A DNA stretch of 64,000 nt, from NCBI GenBank assembly GCA_905214795.1, contig CAJMNM010000001.1, positions 186,001 through 250,000 on the forward strand, read 5' to 3'. Numbering within the stretch: the stretch's first letter is position 1; every line of letters begins with the position of its first letter. Position numbers and translations under genes: made by a program. The notes beneath the pieces are model-generated. The model was not told where the DNA came from, did no database searches, and saw only the letters and a program-made list of their open reading frames with translations. Positions 26,745 to 36,014 of the stretch are shown piece by piece. The stretch is from an uncultured bacterium. Lineage in GTDB: Bacteria; Bacteroidota; Bacteroidia; Bacteroidales; Bacteroidaceae.

Positions 26745-27105
26745 AGAACTGTATAAATGTCACACGCATAAAAAGTAAACGATATTTACATCAACAGATA
26801 CCGGAATACTTTTTTAACATACCAGGACCTGTGAGGCATCAAAACCGAAAGTTTGTAATAAGGGTCGCAAAAACCTTATAATAATCTGTTTATCAGAAAT
26901 ATAACTAATTTTTCGGATTTTAAGTACATAGCAGGAGATTTTCGGGATTTTTCCGTGCTAGGAGATTCCAACCTGAAAAACAGAAAAACAGAAAGAAAAA
27001 GTATATGGAAAATACCACAGGACTGCTTCATTTTTATGCAGAAAATCATAAAAACAAAAGAGGTTTTGTATATTAATGCAGTTTCTTAACAAGAGCTGCA
27101 AGATT

Positions 27106-27132
27106 ATACCATTCTGAATGGTATCATTTTTT
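27106..27132 (+). terminator. orphan terminator-like hairpin
   Basis: ATACCATT, a 3-base loop and AATGGTAT, followed by CATTTTTT on the plus strand. No gene or clear promoter precedes it, so either a short unannotated transcript ends here or it is incidental. Confidence 0.35.
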
Positions 27133-27277
27133 AGCCGAATCGGTAAGACAAAAAAGCTGAAAAAACGGATAAACAGACACCGACTCACATGAAACGAAAC
27201 ATAACGGATAGTTATCAAGCAAAAGAAGAAGCCACCATAAAATCAATAATATTTACCATAACCAAACAATAGAATGT

Positions 27278-27318
27278 AAAAAAAGGAGTAGAAAAACAGA
27301 AAAGCTTCTCTACTCCTT
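27278..27318 (-). terminator. terminator of the FAS1/SusCD cluster
   Basis: AAGGAGTAGA (27283-27292) pairs with TCTACTCCTT (27309-27318). On the minus strand it is followed by a run of seven T residues (27278-27284), 24 bases past the last SusD stop. Confidence 0.88.
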
Positions 27319-27342
27319 ACAGAATATTACCTATAAAACAAC

Positions 27343-29082
27343 TTAGGGCACCGGTAAATACCAGCTGTTACGATCAATCAGACGACTGTAAAGCGGCAAC
27401 GAACTGATTTGGTCATCGGCAACCTCAGGATAATCTCTGCGAGCCACACGGCTTGCCAGATACTCGTTTCCACGGCGGAAGGCAAAACGCATAAGGTCGT
27501 AGAAGCGGTTGCCCTCATAAGCCGACTCAAGAGCAAGCTCATTGATAATCAAATCCTCAACGGCACGCACACTGTCGGCACGTGTAGCCATCGCCGGCAA
27601 AGAATAGTTGAGTGTATCCATCTCGGCATTACCGCATCCACGGGCATGTATACCAATGTTTGAAGTATTGTCGCCCATATCATAGAAAGTATATCCTGAA
27701 GCCATCAGACGGCTGTACTCACCATTGGCATCGTAACGAATCAGATTACCACGGCTCAGACCGAACTTTAAGATATTGAATGCCGTGAGCGGATAACCGG
27801 CACGGTTGATAGCCTCAGCCAGACGAAGATAAGAAACGCCCGTACGATAAGTCACAACGTGTGGATTAGAGGTATAATATTTATATGACGGCGGGTTGCA
27901 ATAGCCATTAGTAGGACTGTACAAACGCAGGTCACCCCGGGTATAAACCGGTTCACCCGGTACACTCACGCAATAATAAGGCTGCGGATTTTCCTTTGTA
28001 CCATAATAGAGCGAATCGAGAGAGAGAACGAAACGCGAAGGATAGGTATCGCTTCCTTCCCTGGTATAGGCCACAAAACAATAGAGCGTTTCACTGGCAA
28101 ACCGCTGCAAGCTTTCAGAGCAGTCGAAATTGCTGAATACCTTAGCCAATGTACCCGTATAGCCATAAGTGGCAGAAGAAGCCAGAGGAACAAAACTGAT
28201 GTTCTCACTATTCTGCGCAGAGGCAAAGGCCGTACGCCATGAAGTGAACACAGTCGAGAAGTCGGATGAATTGTAACACTCCAACATTTCGGGCTCTACA
28301 AACTTCTCATTAGCCAGAAGATAATCATGGTAGTATTGGGCCGCACGGGCAAAATCGGCTTCACTGCCGGTGCAAGAGCCACGCCAAAGCAACAGGTCAC
28401 CCAACAGCAGACGCACCGGGAAGAAGAAGTAGCGGCTGTAAACAGTGCTGTTATAAGCATAGGTAAAGTCGCCGTAATCAGGATAAGGCGTATCCACAAA
28501 CGGCTGCAAATCTTCTATGAAATAGGAACAGATATCGGCCATACCCTTGCGGTTGGAACGGTCGTTAGCCACCTGTTCTATGTCGGAATACGTCAGCAGC
28601 GGATGGGTATAGAACGGTACTTCACCATAAATTTTGGCCAATTGCAGATATGTCCATGCACGGATGGCGCTCACCGCCGCATATTCCTTAATAAACACCT
28701 GCTTGCCGCGACGTTCCATAGCCGTGTCGGCACGGCTAAGAAAATAGTTACAATTGTTGATAACGGCATAGAAGTCGGAGTAACGGTTATAGGTGGTATC
28801 TTCGGCATAATCAAAATTCTGCAACCGATACAACTCGCCCTCGGTAATCAACGGATCGAGCGAAACCAAATCACCACGTGTCTCTCCCAAGACGACAACC
28901 GGTTCAACCACATGCTGAAGCTTACTTAAAATTCCCAATACAGAGAATACGGTATCGGTGGGTTGTGAAAGGTCATTGTCTTCGCTGAACATGACCGTAG
29001 TGGTTTCCACATCGCAGGATGCTGTCATCATAACGGCGCACAATGAAACGGCGGCCGTTTTTATCATTGAATGAATTTTCAT
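27343..29082 (-). CDS. SusD/RagB-family surface lipoprotein
   Basis: SusD-type proteins are the lids over SusC transporters that capture substrate at the cell surface. The 579-residue product has a lipoprotein signal (MMTASC, Cys at about 23), followed by acidic residues (CDVETT), consistent with the Bacteroidetes surface-export signal. The helical body contains SusD-like elements: FYAVINNCNYFLSRADTAM, AVSAIRAWTYLQLAKIYGEVP and, near the end, LALESAYEGNRFYDLMRFAFRRG, which matches the family closing motif. It is the last gene of the cluster, 27 bases after its SusC partner. The substrate is unknown and no glycosidase is near. Confidence 0.88.
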   Translation of the reverse strand: MKIHSMIKTAAVSLCAVMMTASCDVETTTVMFSEDNDLSQPTDTVFSVLGILSKLQHVVEPVVVLGETRGDLVSLDPLITEGELYRLQNFDYAEDTTYNRYSDFYAVINNCNYFLSRADTAMERRGKQVFIKEYAAVSAIRAWTYLQLAKIYGEVPFYTHPLLTYSDIEQVANDRSNRKGMADICSYFIEDLQPFVDTPYPDYGDFTYAYNSTVYSRYFFFPVRLLLGDLLLWRGSCTGSEADFARAAQYYHDYLLANEKFVEPEMLECYNSSDFSTVFTSWRTAFASAQNSENISFVPLASSATYGYTGTLAKVFSNFDCSESLQRFASETLYCFVAYTREGSDTYPSRFVLSLDSLYYGTKENPQPYYCVSVPGEPVYTRGDLRLYSPTNGYCNPPSYKYYTSNPHVVTYRTGVSYLRLAEAINRAGYPLTAFNILKFGLSRGNLIRYDANGEYSRLMASGYTFYDMGDNTSNIGIHARGCGNAEMDTLNYSLPAMATRADSVRAVEDLIINELALESAYEGNRFYDLMRFAFRRGNEYLASRVARRDYPEVADDQISSLPLYSRLIDRNSWYLPVP

Positions 29083-29109
29083 CGTTTTCTGATTTTCGGA
29101 TTCGTTTTC

Positions 29110-32100
29110 TTACAAGTTAATCTTCACTCCCAGTACGAAACTGCGTCCGTGTCCCAAAACACCGCGATCAATACCCTGACCAATTACACCGGAAAGTGCG
29201 GTTACCTCGGGATCGCTGCCCAAATATTTTGTACAGGTGAACACATTATTGGCCGCACCCCATACGGTAATACCCTGAAGCCATGAGAGCGTAAGCGGAA
29301 GACGCCAGCTCAGACGGAGCGTTTTCAGGCGCAGATAAGAACCGTCTTCTATCCAACGGTCGGAGAAACGGCTGTTGCCCAACGGGTCGCCATAGGTAAC
29401 ACGCGGTACGTCTGTCTGCTGTCCCTCAATGGTCCAACGGTTTAGCAATGCGGTTGTCTGATTGTAATGGGTAGAGCCACTCTCAAGGACAGAACGCTGA
29501 TAGTTGTAAATGTCATTACCTACAGAATAAGTAAAGAGCGCGTCGAGTGTCCACTGCTTATAACTGAGACGAGTGGAGAACTGGCCGTAAAAGTCGGGAT
29601 TAGGATCACCGATAACAGTCATATCTTCCTTACTGATAATATGATCTTTCACACGGTCTGTAAAATGAACGTCGCCGGCCTGGAACTGACGGCCGCCCAA
29701 CGAACCGTTGTAAAGATTAGCCTCGGCTGCCTCGGCTGCTGTAGCAAACACGCCCTCGGTCTGATAACCGTAGAACAGGCCTGCCGGCTGGCCCACGCTG
29801 GTAAGAATCTGCGCACCGTAAAGACTGGTCAAGATATCAGCATTTCCGTCAGGAAGCGCGGTAATCTCATTACGATAGAATCCTACACCGGCACCGGCTT
29901 CCCACGAGAAGTCTTTCATCGCAAGCAGTTTGACACGTAAAGAGGCATCGAAACCGATATTCTCCATACTTCCCTCGTTACACCAGTATTGCTTAAGTCC
30001 GCTCACACCATCAAGCGATTTAAGTGTAAGCAAATTATCTGTATAAGATTTAAAGAAATTAAAGCCTACGGCAATGCGGTCGTTAAGAAAAGCCGCGTCA
30101 ACACCTGCGGTCAAACGGGTTGTAGTCTCCCACTTCAACTGATCGTTACCGATATTAGCCAGAGCCAGACCGGCGGTCTGATTCAGGAACGGCTCTGAAG
30201 AGAAATAAGTACGTGAAGCAAAACAGTCGATATCATCATTACCTGACTGGTCGATACCCACATTGAGCTTCAAATAATCTACACCACGAACGCCACGGAA
30301 AAACTTCTCACCGGAAATGACCCATGCTGCCTGCAATGACGGGAAAACACCCCAAACATAATCACCAAGCTTCACACCGCCTGTGGCATTGGAACCGAAA
30401 CGTGTTGAGGTCTCAGCTGTCACTGTACCCTGCAAATAATAGCGGCCCGCATAATTCCAGTCGGCATTTAAATAAACAGCTGTAGATTTCCAGTTTTCAA
30501 GAATACCTTTTACCGACCTGTTCACCATAGAATTGGTGATGTCGGGAAGTTTGTCACCGGCTGTATTGTCTGCGGTAATGCCATCTGATGTATAAGAGTC
30601 ACTCAAATAACGGAATCCACCGAACAAATCAATCGAATGGGCATTATAGCGGTGAGACCAGCGCAAACGGGTATCGGTCTGTACCGAAGTCTGTTTACTT
30701 GAAAAAGCCTTGGAACGGTTTGTCGTTTCATATTCATTTCCGTCGTTCAGCGTAGGCACACCCTCGTCGGGCAAGAAATAACGCTCGCTCACGTTATTGA
30801 GCACATAGCTGACCTTTTGTGACAAGACAAGGTCTTTTGTGATAGACCATTCGGGTGTAACATTCAGTGAGAACAAGCTGTATTCTACACGGTTCTTGTT
30901 ACTGGCCTCTCCGTTTTCAAGTATTGACTGCGGATTGGCTACTCCGAAAATATCGGCATCGGCCAAAGTGGAAGTAAAGTTTCCATTCTTGTCGGGCACA
31001 TAGGTATTAAGTATCGGAGCTTTTATCAGACTGATGGCACCGGGCGAGAATATGTTTGCTCCTGTGATACCGTCGTCACGTAAATTACGGGTCGTGTTGC
31101 TATATGCCACATCCAAACGGCATATCAATGGTTTTGCAATAGACACATCGGTATTGAAACGCATGTTCAGACGGGAGAAATCATTGTTCTTCAGTGTACT
31201 CTGAGCGTTGGCATAACCAATAGAAAGATTATAGCTGGCCACATCGTCACCTCCCTGAACATTGATTCCGTAGTTTTGTGTAAACGCTTCACGGTAAGCT
31301 ACATCACGCCAATCGGTATTGTTATGATAAGTGGCATACTTCTGTTTGTCTGTTGTATAATCGTTCAGATAGTCGGGCGTAGTTGTCATGTTACCGTCCA
31401 CATCTGTTACATAAAGACGATACTGGTCGGCATTCAACATATCGGGCAACTTAGGCATAAGTTCCATGCTTCCCCAGATGTCGACATCAATACGTGTAGC
31501 CATGCTACGGGCACGACGGGTTTCAATAATTACCACACCGTTTGCACCCTTGGCACCATAGAGCGCCGTGGCGTTTTTCAATACGGTGACTTTCTCTATG
31601 TCGTTCACACTGATTGCAGACAACACGTTGTTGATGTAGCCCTCGTGCATCAGTCCGCGATTAACCTGACGGTCAAGAATAACGCCGTCTACCACAAACA
31701 ATGGCTGGGCGTTGGCATTAAGCGAATTGTATCCGCCAATAAACATGGACGCACCTTGTGCCGGATTTGCGGAACGTGACAGGACACGCATGTTTCCGCC
31801 CGCCTTTCGGCTCAATTCGTCATCTACCGTCAATGCGGAAGTGAGTGAAAAGTCGGTTACCGAGCCGGAATTGGTTATACGTACATCTTTGACCTCGCCC
31901 GGAGTAAAACTCTCTGAATACATCTGTATGTCAAGTGTACGTCCGGAAGGCGAAAGATGAACCCTTCGAGGAGCATATAGAGGCGCCCTTACAATAAGTT
32001 CTCCTGCATAAACCGGTACATTAATCGTAAAACGGCCGGTGGAATCGGTCATAGCCGTGAAACGATTGTCACCGGCTACTTCCAGAATAGCACCCTGAAC

Positions 32101-32298
32101 AGCAGCTCCTGTACTTTTACTGGTAATGACTCCGTCATACGTCAAGGTTTTACCGACATAAGCCTTATTGGCCGTTGTACTGTCGGACGCAGCCCACATA
32201 CCGGCAGTAGCCGCATAAGCCCCCAATGAGAATACCCCTGAAGGTGCCGCAGACAATGCCGCTACAATACACATTGCAAAAAGATTCTTGTTATTCAT
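29110..32298 (-). CDS. SusC/RagA-family TonB-dependent transporter
   Basis: An outer-membrane, TonB-dependent importer partnered with the SusD that follows. The 1062-residue protein has a long signal region (about 1-30), a carboxypeptidase-regulatory-like beta-sandwich (about 52-130, GAAVQGAILEVAGDNRFTAM, TDSTGRFTINVP), a plug (about 150-265) with the SusC signature NDIEKVTVLKNATALYGAKG, ANGVVIIETRR, and a 22-strand barrel to the C-terminus. The plug signature is somewhat altered from the common DIESITVLKDA form. No STN domain, so no direct anti-sigma signalling is expected. Its ATG overlaps the stop of the upstream FAS1 gene by 8 bases, indicating translational coupling. Confidence 0.92.
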   Translation of the reverse strand: MNNKNLFAMCIVAALSAAPSGVFSLGAYAATAGMWAASDSTTANKAYVGKTLTYDGVITSKSTGAAVQGAILEVAGDNRFTAMTDSTGRFTINVPVYAGELIVRAPLYAPRRVHLSPSGRTLDIQMYSESFTPGEVKDVRITNSGSVTDFSLTSALTVDDELSRKAGGNMRVLSRSANPAQGASMFIGGYNSLNANAQPLFVVDGVILDRQVNRGLMHEGYINNVLSAISVNDIEKVTVLKNATALYGAKGANGVVIIETRRARSMATRIDVDIWGSMELMPKLPDMLNADQYRLYVTDVDGNMTTTPDYLNDYTTDKQKYATYHNNTDWRDVAYREAFTQNYGINVQGGDDVASYNLSIGYANAQSTLKNNDFSRLNMRFNTDVSIAKPLICRLDVAYSNTTRNLRDDGITGANIFSPGAISLIKAPILNTYVPDKNGNFTSTLADADIFGVANPQSILENGEASNKNRVEYSLFSLNVTPEWSITKDLVLSQKVSYVLNNVSERYFLPDEGVPTLNDGNEYETTNRSKAFSSKQTSVQTDTRLRWSHRYNAHSIDLFGGFRYLSDSYTSDGITADNTAGDKLPDITNSMVNRSVKGILENWKSTAVYLNADWNYAGRYYLQGTVTAETSTRFGSNATGGVKLGDYVWGVFPSLQAAWVISGEKFFRGVRGVDYLKLNVGIDQSGNDDIDCFASRTYFSSEPFLNQTAGLALANIGNDQLKWETTTRLTAGVDAAFLNDRIAVGFNFFKSYTDNLLTLKSLDGVSGLKQYWCNEGSMENIGFDASLRVKLLAMKDFSWEAGAGVGFYRNEITALPDGNADILTSLYGAQILTSVGQPAGLFYGYQTEGVFATAAEAAEANLYNGSLGGRQFQAGDVHFTDRVKDHIISKEDMTVIGDPNPDFYGQFSTRLSYKQWTLDALFTYSVGNDIYNYQRSVLESGSTHYNQTTALLNRWTIEGQQTDVPRVTYGDPLGNSRFSDRWIEDGSYLRLKTLRLSWRLPLTLSWLQGITVWGAANNVFTCTKYLGSDPEVTALSGVIGQGIDRGVLGHGRSFVLGVKINL

Positions 32299-33880
32299 TG
32301 TCGCCTCCTTCCTTTGTTGGCTTTAACACGATACAGTCTATATACATGTCTCGTGTATAGGTAGATGTTTCATTATTTCTCACTTCGCAAGTAATCTCAA
32401 GTTTATTCTTTGTATCTGTCGCTTCCTCACGTGAGGGATAATAATCACAATATGGGAATTCGTATCCTTTTGTTACCCAAACCGTATCAATTTTCGTACC
32501 CGGAATCTCCACATCATCAACAGATAATTTAGGTTTAGTGTAACCATCATCAAGTTCAAAAGAAACACGGGTTGGTTTAGGGTCAATATTTGAGACCCAA
32601 CCACTACGCGTCAGATTTAACGGAACGAAAACCACACCTATATCATATTTGCATGAAAGCGCTCCCGGTAAAGCGAACACTACAGACTGACGCAATGTCA
32701 TTGACGGTGTAAACTTCATGTATTGGCTTTTTGAAACGCCGGAGTTGGCCACAGAGACAAACACCGGACGATCGTCTTCACTACAGTATTTCTTTGAAAC
32801 CTGTAAGTTTTCATTTTCCGCTTCAAGCACAATGGTTTCTACATAGGTCTCGTAAGGGTCGAACGGATAAACCGGTGTTTTGTATATGGTTCCGTTACTA
32901 CACGGAATCCGGTCTGTCACAGCTGAGAATATGCCTCCCTCACCCTCAGGGTCTTCAAATTCAAATCCATAGGTTGAGGTCCAGATGTTCTGGCCCATCT
33001 TGTCCTGATGTTTCATATCAAACACCAGATTTGATACTGCCGCTTCTTTAGCATAAGTTTCGGATGTTGAAGGATCTACCCCATCAGGATAACGGAAGAA
33101 TGTTTTAAAACGTCCTACGGCCTCTTCCCAGGCATCATTGGTAGGCACCAGCATGACATAATCAGAAGACTCATTGTTAAGATATCCTAACGTGTTCCAC
33201 TTTTCATTCGTCAATACAAAGACAGAATCGGTATAGACCTTTTCGCCGTTAACCACACCTCCGACCGTGCTGGCATCGGGGTCGAACACCATTTTGTTGA
33301 AACTGTACAGATAATCGGATACACCGCTAAACTCTCCGTCCTGTCGCAGATAACTCCAAACATTATTATTGTATCCGGCCTGACTGTCCATAATATGCAA
33401 TACACCGTTACTGCACATTAAATTGGATTCGACGACCTGAACATTATTGAAGTAAGGAGAACCGCTTTCATCGGCAACAAACGGCATCCGTTTACCATTG
33501 AGTACACGTATCGTATCATTTACAATAGATGAAGCTGAAATCAGACTGCGTGCAATGTGATTCTGGACCACCTGTGTCAGCACTTCCTCTTCGTTCATCA
33601 GCTGACCGGTAACAAGCGTTGTATCAATCTTTCCTTTCGGTGCCCAGACTGTATATCGCTGCGTTGTATTCAGATATTTGTCATATCCTTTTTTACGAAG
33701 CAAATCTGCAAAATCCTTCAAATCAGGTCTGCTTTCTATTGTTTCCCAAATCGTCTTTTCCGGTTGGGGAGCACCTTGATAGTGGTTATCCCAATCATCG
33801 GCACAGGACAGCGTAGCGAGACTGGTCACGGCGGCCAGCCACATGCTACAGATGCCGGAATATCGTTTTATTGTTTTCAT
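32291..33880 (-). CDS. FAS1 (fasciclin)-domain lipoprotein, 529 aa
   Basis: A surface lipoprotein with lipobox TLSC (Cys at about 26) followed by acidic ADDWD. Two fasciclin domains are visible. The first is at about 40-170, with ETIESRPDLKDFADLLRKKG, YTVWAPKG, VLTQVVQNHI and SNGVLHIMDS. The second is at about 185-345, with YVMLVPTNDAWEEAV and CSNGTIYKTPVYPFDPYETY. The C-terminal ~170 residues form a separate beta-rich module (VFALPGALSCKYDIGVVFVP). FAS1 domains usually mediate adhesion; their role next to SusCD pairs is not established. The coupling to the SusC start (8-base overlap) suggests it works in that complex, perhaps as a surface ligand-binding subunit. Confidence 0.85.
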   Translation of the reverse strand: MKTIKRYSGICSMWLAAVTSLATLSCADDWDNHYQGAPQPEKTIWETIESRPDLKDFADLLRKKGYDKYLNTTQRYTVWAPKGKIDTTLVTGQLMNEEEVLTQVVQNHIARSLISASSIVNDTIRVLNGKRMPFVADESGSPYFNNVQVVESNLMCSNGVLHIMDSQAGYNNNVWSYLRQDGEFSGVSDYLYSFNKMVFDPDASTVGGVVNGEKVYTDSVFVLTNEKWNTLGYLNNESSDYVMLVPTNDAWEEAVGRFKTFFRYPDGVDPSTSETYAKEAAVSNLVFDMKHQDKMGQNIWTSTYGFEFEDPEGEGGIFSAVTDRIPCSNGTIYKTPVYPFDPYETYVETIVLEAENENLQVSKKYCSEDDRPVFVSVANSGVSKSQYMKFTPSMTLRQSVVFALPGALSCKYDIGVVFVPLNLTRSGWVSNIDPKPTRVSFELDDGYTKPKLSVDDVEIPGTKIDTVWVTKGYEFPYCDYYPSREEATDTKNKLEITCEVRNNETSTYTRDMYIDCIVLKPTKEGGDNE

Positions 33881-33902
33881 AATCAGTTCAAGTTATTATT
33901 TA

Positions 33903-35996
33903 TTAATGTCTGTCTTCTGGCTCAACACCGTTATATACGCTACGTGGACAGATTTCTATAAAGTCTATATTCAGCAAACGTCCTGTACGTTCGTCCACCT
34001 TCCGGAAACGCAAATATGAAGGTTTATTTTCCAAATACTGAGTTGTTACTATTCTTCTTAAATACCATCCGTCATTTGTCATCTTAGCCTTCTTTGTCAC
34101 TCGGTCATTTTCTACACGATACATGGCATCAGGTCCCTTCATATACCCCAAATTACGCATGGCCTTATCGTTTTCTGTATATGTTGTTTTACCTTCAACA
34201 TTATTTGATACGTCATAATTAATATCATCAAACAAGCCATTGTCACTAATCATACCTACTTTTGGATCCCATCCAATCATATTCATATCAAGCGGAATAT
34301 CTACGGGAGACATCATTTCAGGATTATAACCGAAATAGATTTGTGAAATACTCATTAATCCGTTACAAACATAACCTATTCGGATTTCATACTGGCCTGC
34401 AGGAACAGCAGGCAAGCGAAGCATCACATCGTATTCTCCGTTAAAATTCAGATTATCGCACTGATGGGCGGCAAGATCCTTATACTGTCCATTTCCTGCA
34501 GACTTACCCTGTGGCCAACGGTTGTAAAAACAAACACTATTATCATCATAGGTTACATTTTTAAAATACCCGCTCGGAAAATACCAACCTAACATCTCAC
34601 CATCAGGATCAAGACGCACACTATTATTGGTCAGTTCTTCCAGCCAACTACCGGTATCAATACGAATACGCTCGGTTTTCAACATATTCACGACCATTTC
34701 ATTATAAGTCAGAATATTATCGATAAATTGGAAGTTACCATTAACTGTAGAAGCTCCTCCTGTAGGCAGGACTTTTATACCGGCCATCAAGTTATTACTC
34801 CTTTCGCAACGATTAAGACGGATTGCATCTCCCTCAGCCGACACTTTCTGAAGACGCAGAAGTGTATTGGCACAAAGAGTCTCATAATATTCATGAAAAT
34901 CGCCACCCTCATTTACAGACCAATCCGGAGTGCTTACTACCAAATCGCCATAACTGGCGTTACGAGATAATAAATGATAAGCGATGAAACGATTCAACGG
35001 ATTTTTGGGATGAGTATAATCGTTGTCATACAAACCGGCATCCTCTGGATAAACCTTATCGTAAACAGACTTAGCATAATTGAACAACGACTTGATATCT
35101 GCCTCCTCATTACCCGTATAAATCATTTTACCCGGATTAGCAGGATCTGCAACTTGTGCATAAACCTCATCTTTCTCTACAAGAGCCGTATAGCCATATT
35201 TTCGAGCAGTGACAACTTTCTGTCCTGTCCCTGTATATTGTGCCGCATATTGCGCCAGTTTCTGTGCCATCTCCGGACTCTCATCTTTTTCTTTTAAAAG
35301 TGAATCTGTAAGATGTGTCTCTTTAAGAGCAGCCATAAACAAAGTAAAACCAAGTTCCTCGCTTTTAGATGCCATATAGTCTGGCAGCACATAACTGGAC
35401 TGTTCCAATACCCGGTCAATGGTATGGAGCACACCATTGCTCACCGTATCATTAGCGGCTATAATCTTTGAAGTGGCATTAAACAAATAAACCGTCATAC
35501 TGTCACCCAAAGCCTCATCAAACTCTTTCTCAATGGTGACCTGTACTTTACGGTCGTACATGTTCGGTGTCTGAAGATAACCTGTAGTAAAATCAGAAGT
35601 CAGATATTTCTGATTAATAAGGTGACTTTTTGCAACAGCCTCAATGGCTGAATCGGGCAACTGTTCCAATGTGCAACCCGGATAATAAGTGGCAATGTAA
35701 TTGTCTACGGCTTCATTAGTAGGAACCAGACATGTATAAGCGCCATAAGTATTCATCAATCCTTTCATTCCGGCACGTTGCAGGATATAATTGAAATCGC
35801 TGAAATCGTTTGTCGCATCGAGAACATCACCAATCGTCTTGCCTTCGAAAACATAATAGCTGTCGCCATGTACACCGTCGTCATAACAGCCAACGGTAAG
35901 TAATGACAACATACATGCAACCCCTGCCGCCAAGCCAGACAAACGCATCTGGCATTTACGGAAAATATATCTTATCATATGATTATTCTTTTTCAT
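33903..35996 (-). CDS. FAS1 (fasciclin)-domain lipoprotein, 697 aa
   Basis: A surface lipoprotein with lipobox LLTVGC (Cys at about 37) followed by YDDG. The first fasciclin domain (about 48-195) shows FSDFNYILQRAGMKGLMNTY, YTCLVPTNEAVDNYI and VSNGVLHTIDRVLE. A second, more diverged one (about 205-430) shows LGFTLFMAALKETHLTDSLL, NRFIAYHLLSRNASYG and FQFIDNILTYNEMVVN. The C-terminal region (about 450-697) includes the beta-rich EYDVMLRLPAVPAGQYEIRI, YVCNG module, similar in position to that of the 529-residue neighbour, so the two are probably paralogues. It starts 18 bases after the upstream SusD gene and 22 bases before the next FAS1 gene. Confidence 0.85.
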   Translation of the reverse strand: MKKNNHMIRYIFRKCQMRLSGLAAGVACMLSLLTVGCYDDGVHGDSYYVFEGKTIGDVLDATNDFSDFNYILQRAGMKGLMNTYGAYTCLVPTNEAVDNYIATYYPGCTLEQLPDSAIEAVAKSHLINQKYLTSDFTTGYLQTPNMYDRKVQVTIEKEFDEALGDSMTVYLFNATSKIIAANDTVSNGVLHTIDRVLEQSSYVLPDYMASKSEELGFTLFMAALKETHLTDSLLKEKDESPEMAQKLAQYAAQYTGTGQKVVTARKYGYTALVEKDEVYAQVADPANPGKMIYTGNEEADIKSLFNYAKSVYDKVYPEDAGLYDNDYTHPKNPLNRFIAYHLLSRNASYGDLVVSTPDWSVNEGGDFHEYYETLCANTLLRLQKVSAEGDAIRLNRCERSNNLMAGIKVLPTGGASTVNGNFQFIDNILTYNEMVVNMLKTERIRIDTGSWLEELTNNSVRLDPDGEMLGWYFPSGYFKNVTYDDNSVCFYNRWPQGKSAGNGQYKDLAAHQCDNLNFNGEYDVMLRLPAVPAGQYEIRIGYVCNGLMSISQIYFGYNPEMMSPVDIPLDMNMIGWDPKVGMISDNGLFDDINYDVSNNVEGKTTYTENDKAMRNLGYMKGPDAMYRVENDRVTKKAKMTNDGWYLRRIVTTQYLENKPSYLRFRKVDERTGRLLNIDFIEICPRSVYNGVEPEDRH

Positions 35997-36014
35997 ATCT
36001 CGTCATATTTTATA

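Larger units (their letters stand above)
25710..27270. other. gene-free, AT-rich convergent intergenic region
   Basis: About 1.6 kb between the nhaA terminator and the terminator of the FAS1/SusCD cluster. No open frame here has a family resemblance; the longest (for example 25990-26184, 64 codons) look random and AT-driven. It holds a 22-bp-periodic array within an inverted repeat (26591-26744), an inverted pair GTCCACG/CGTGGAC near 26410-26450, the word AAAAAGTAAAC on both flanks of the array, and a short hairpin at 27106-27124. Confidence 0.7.
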
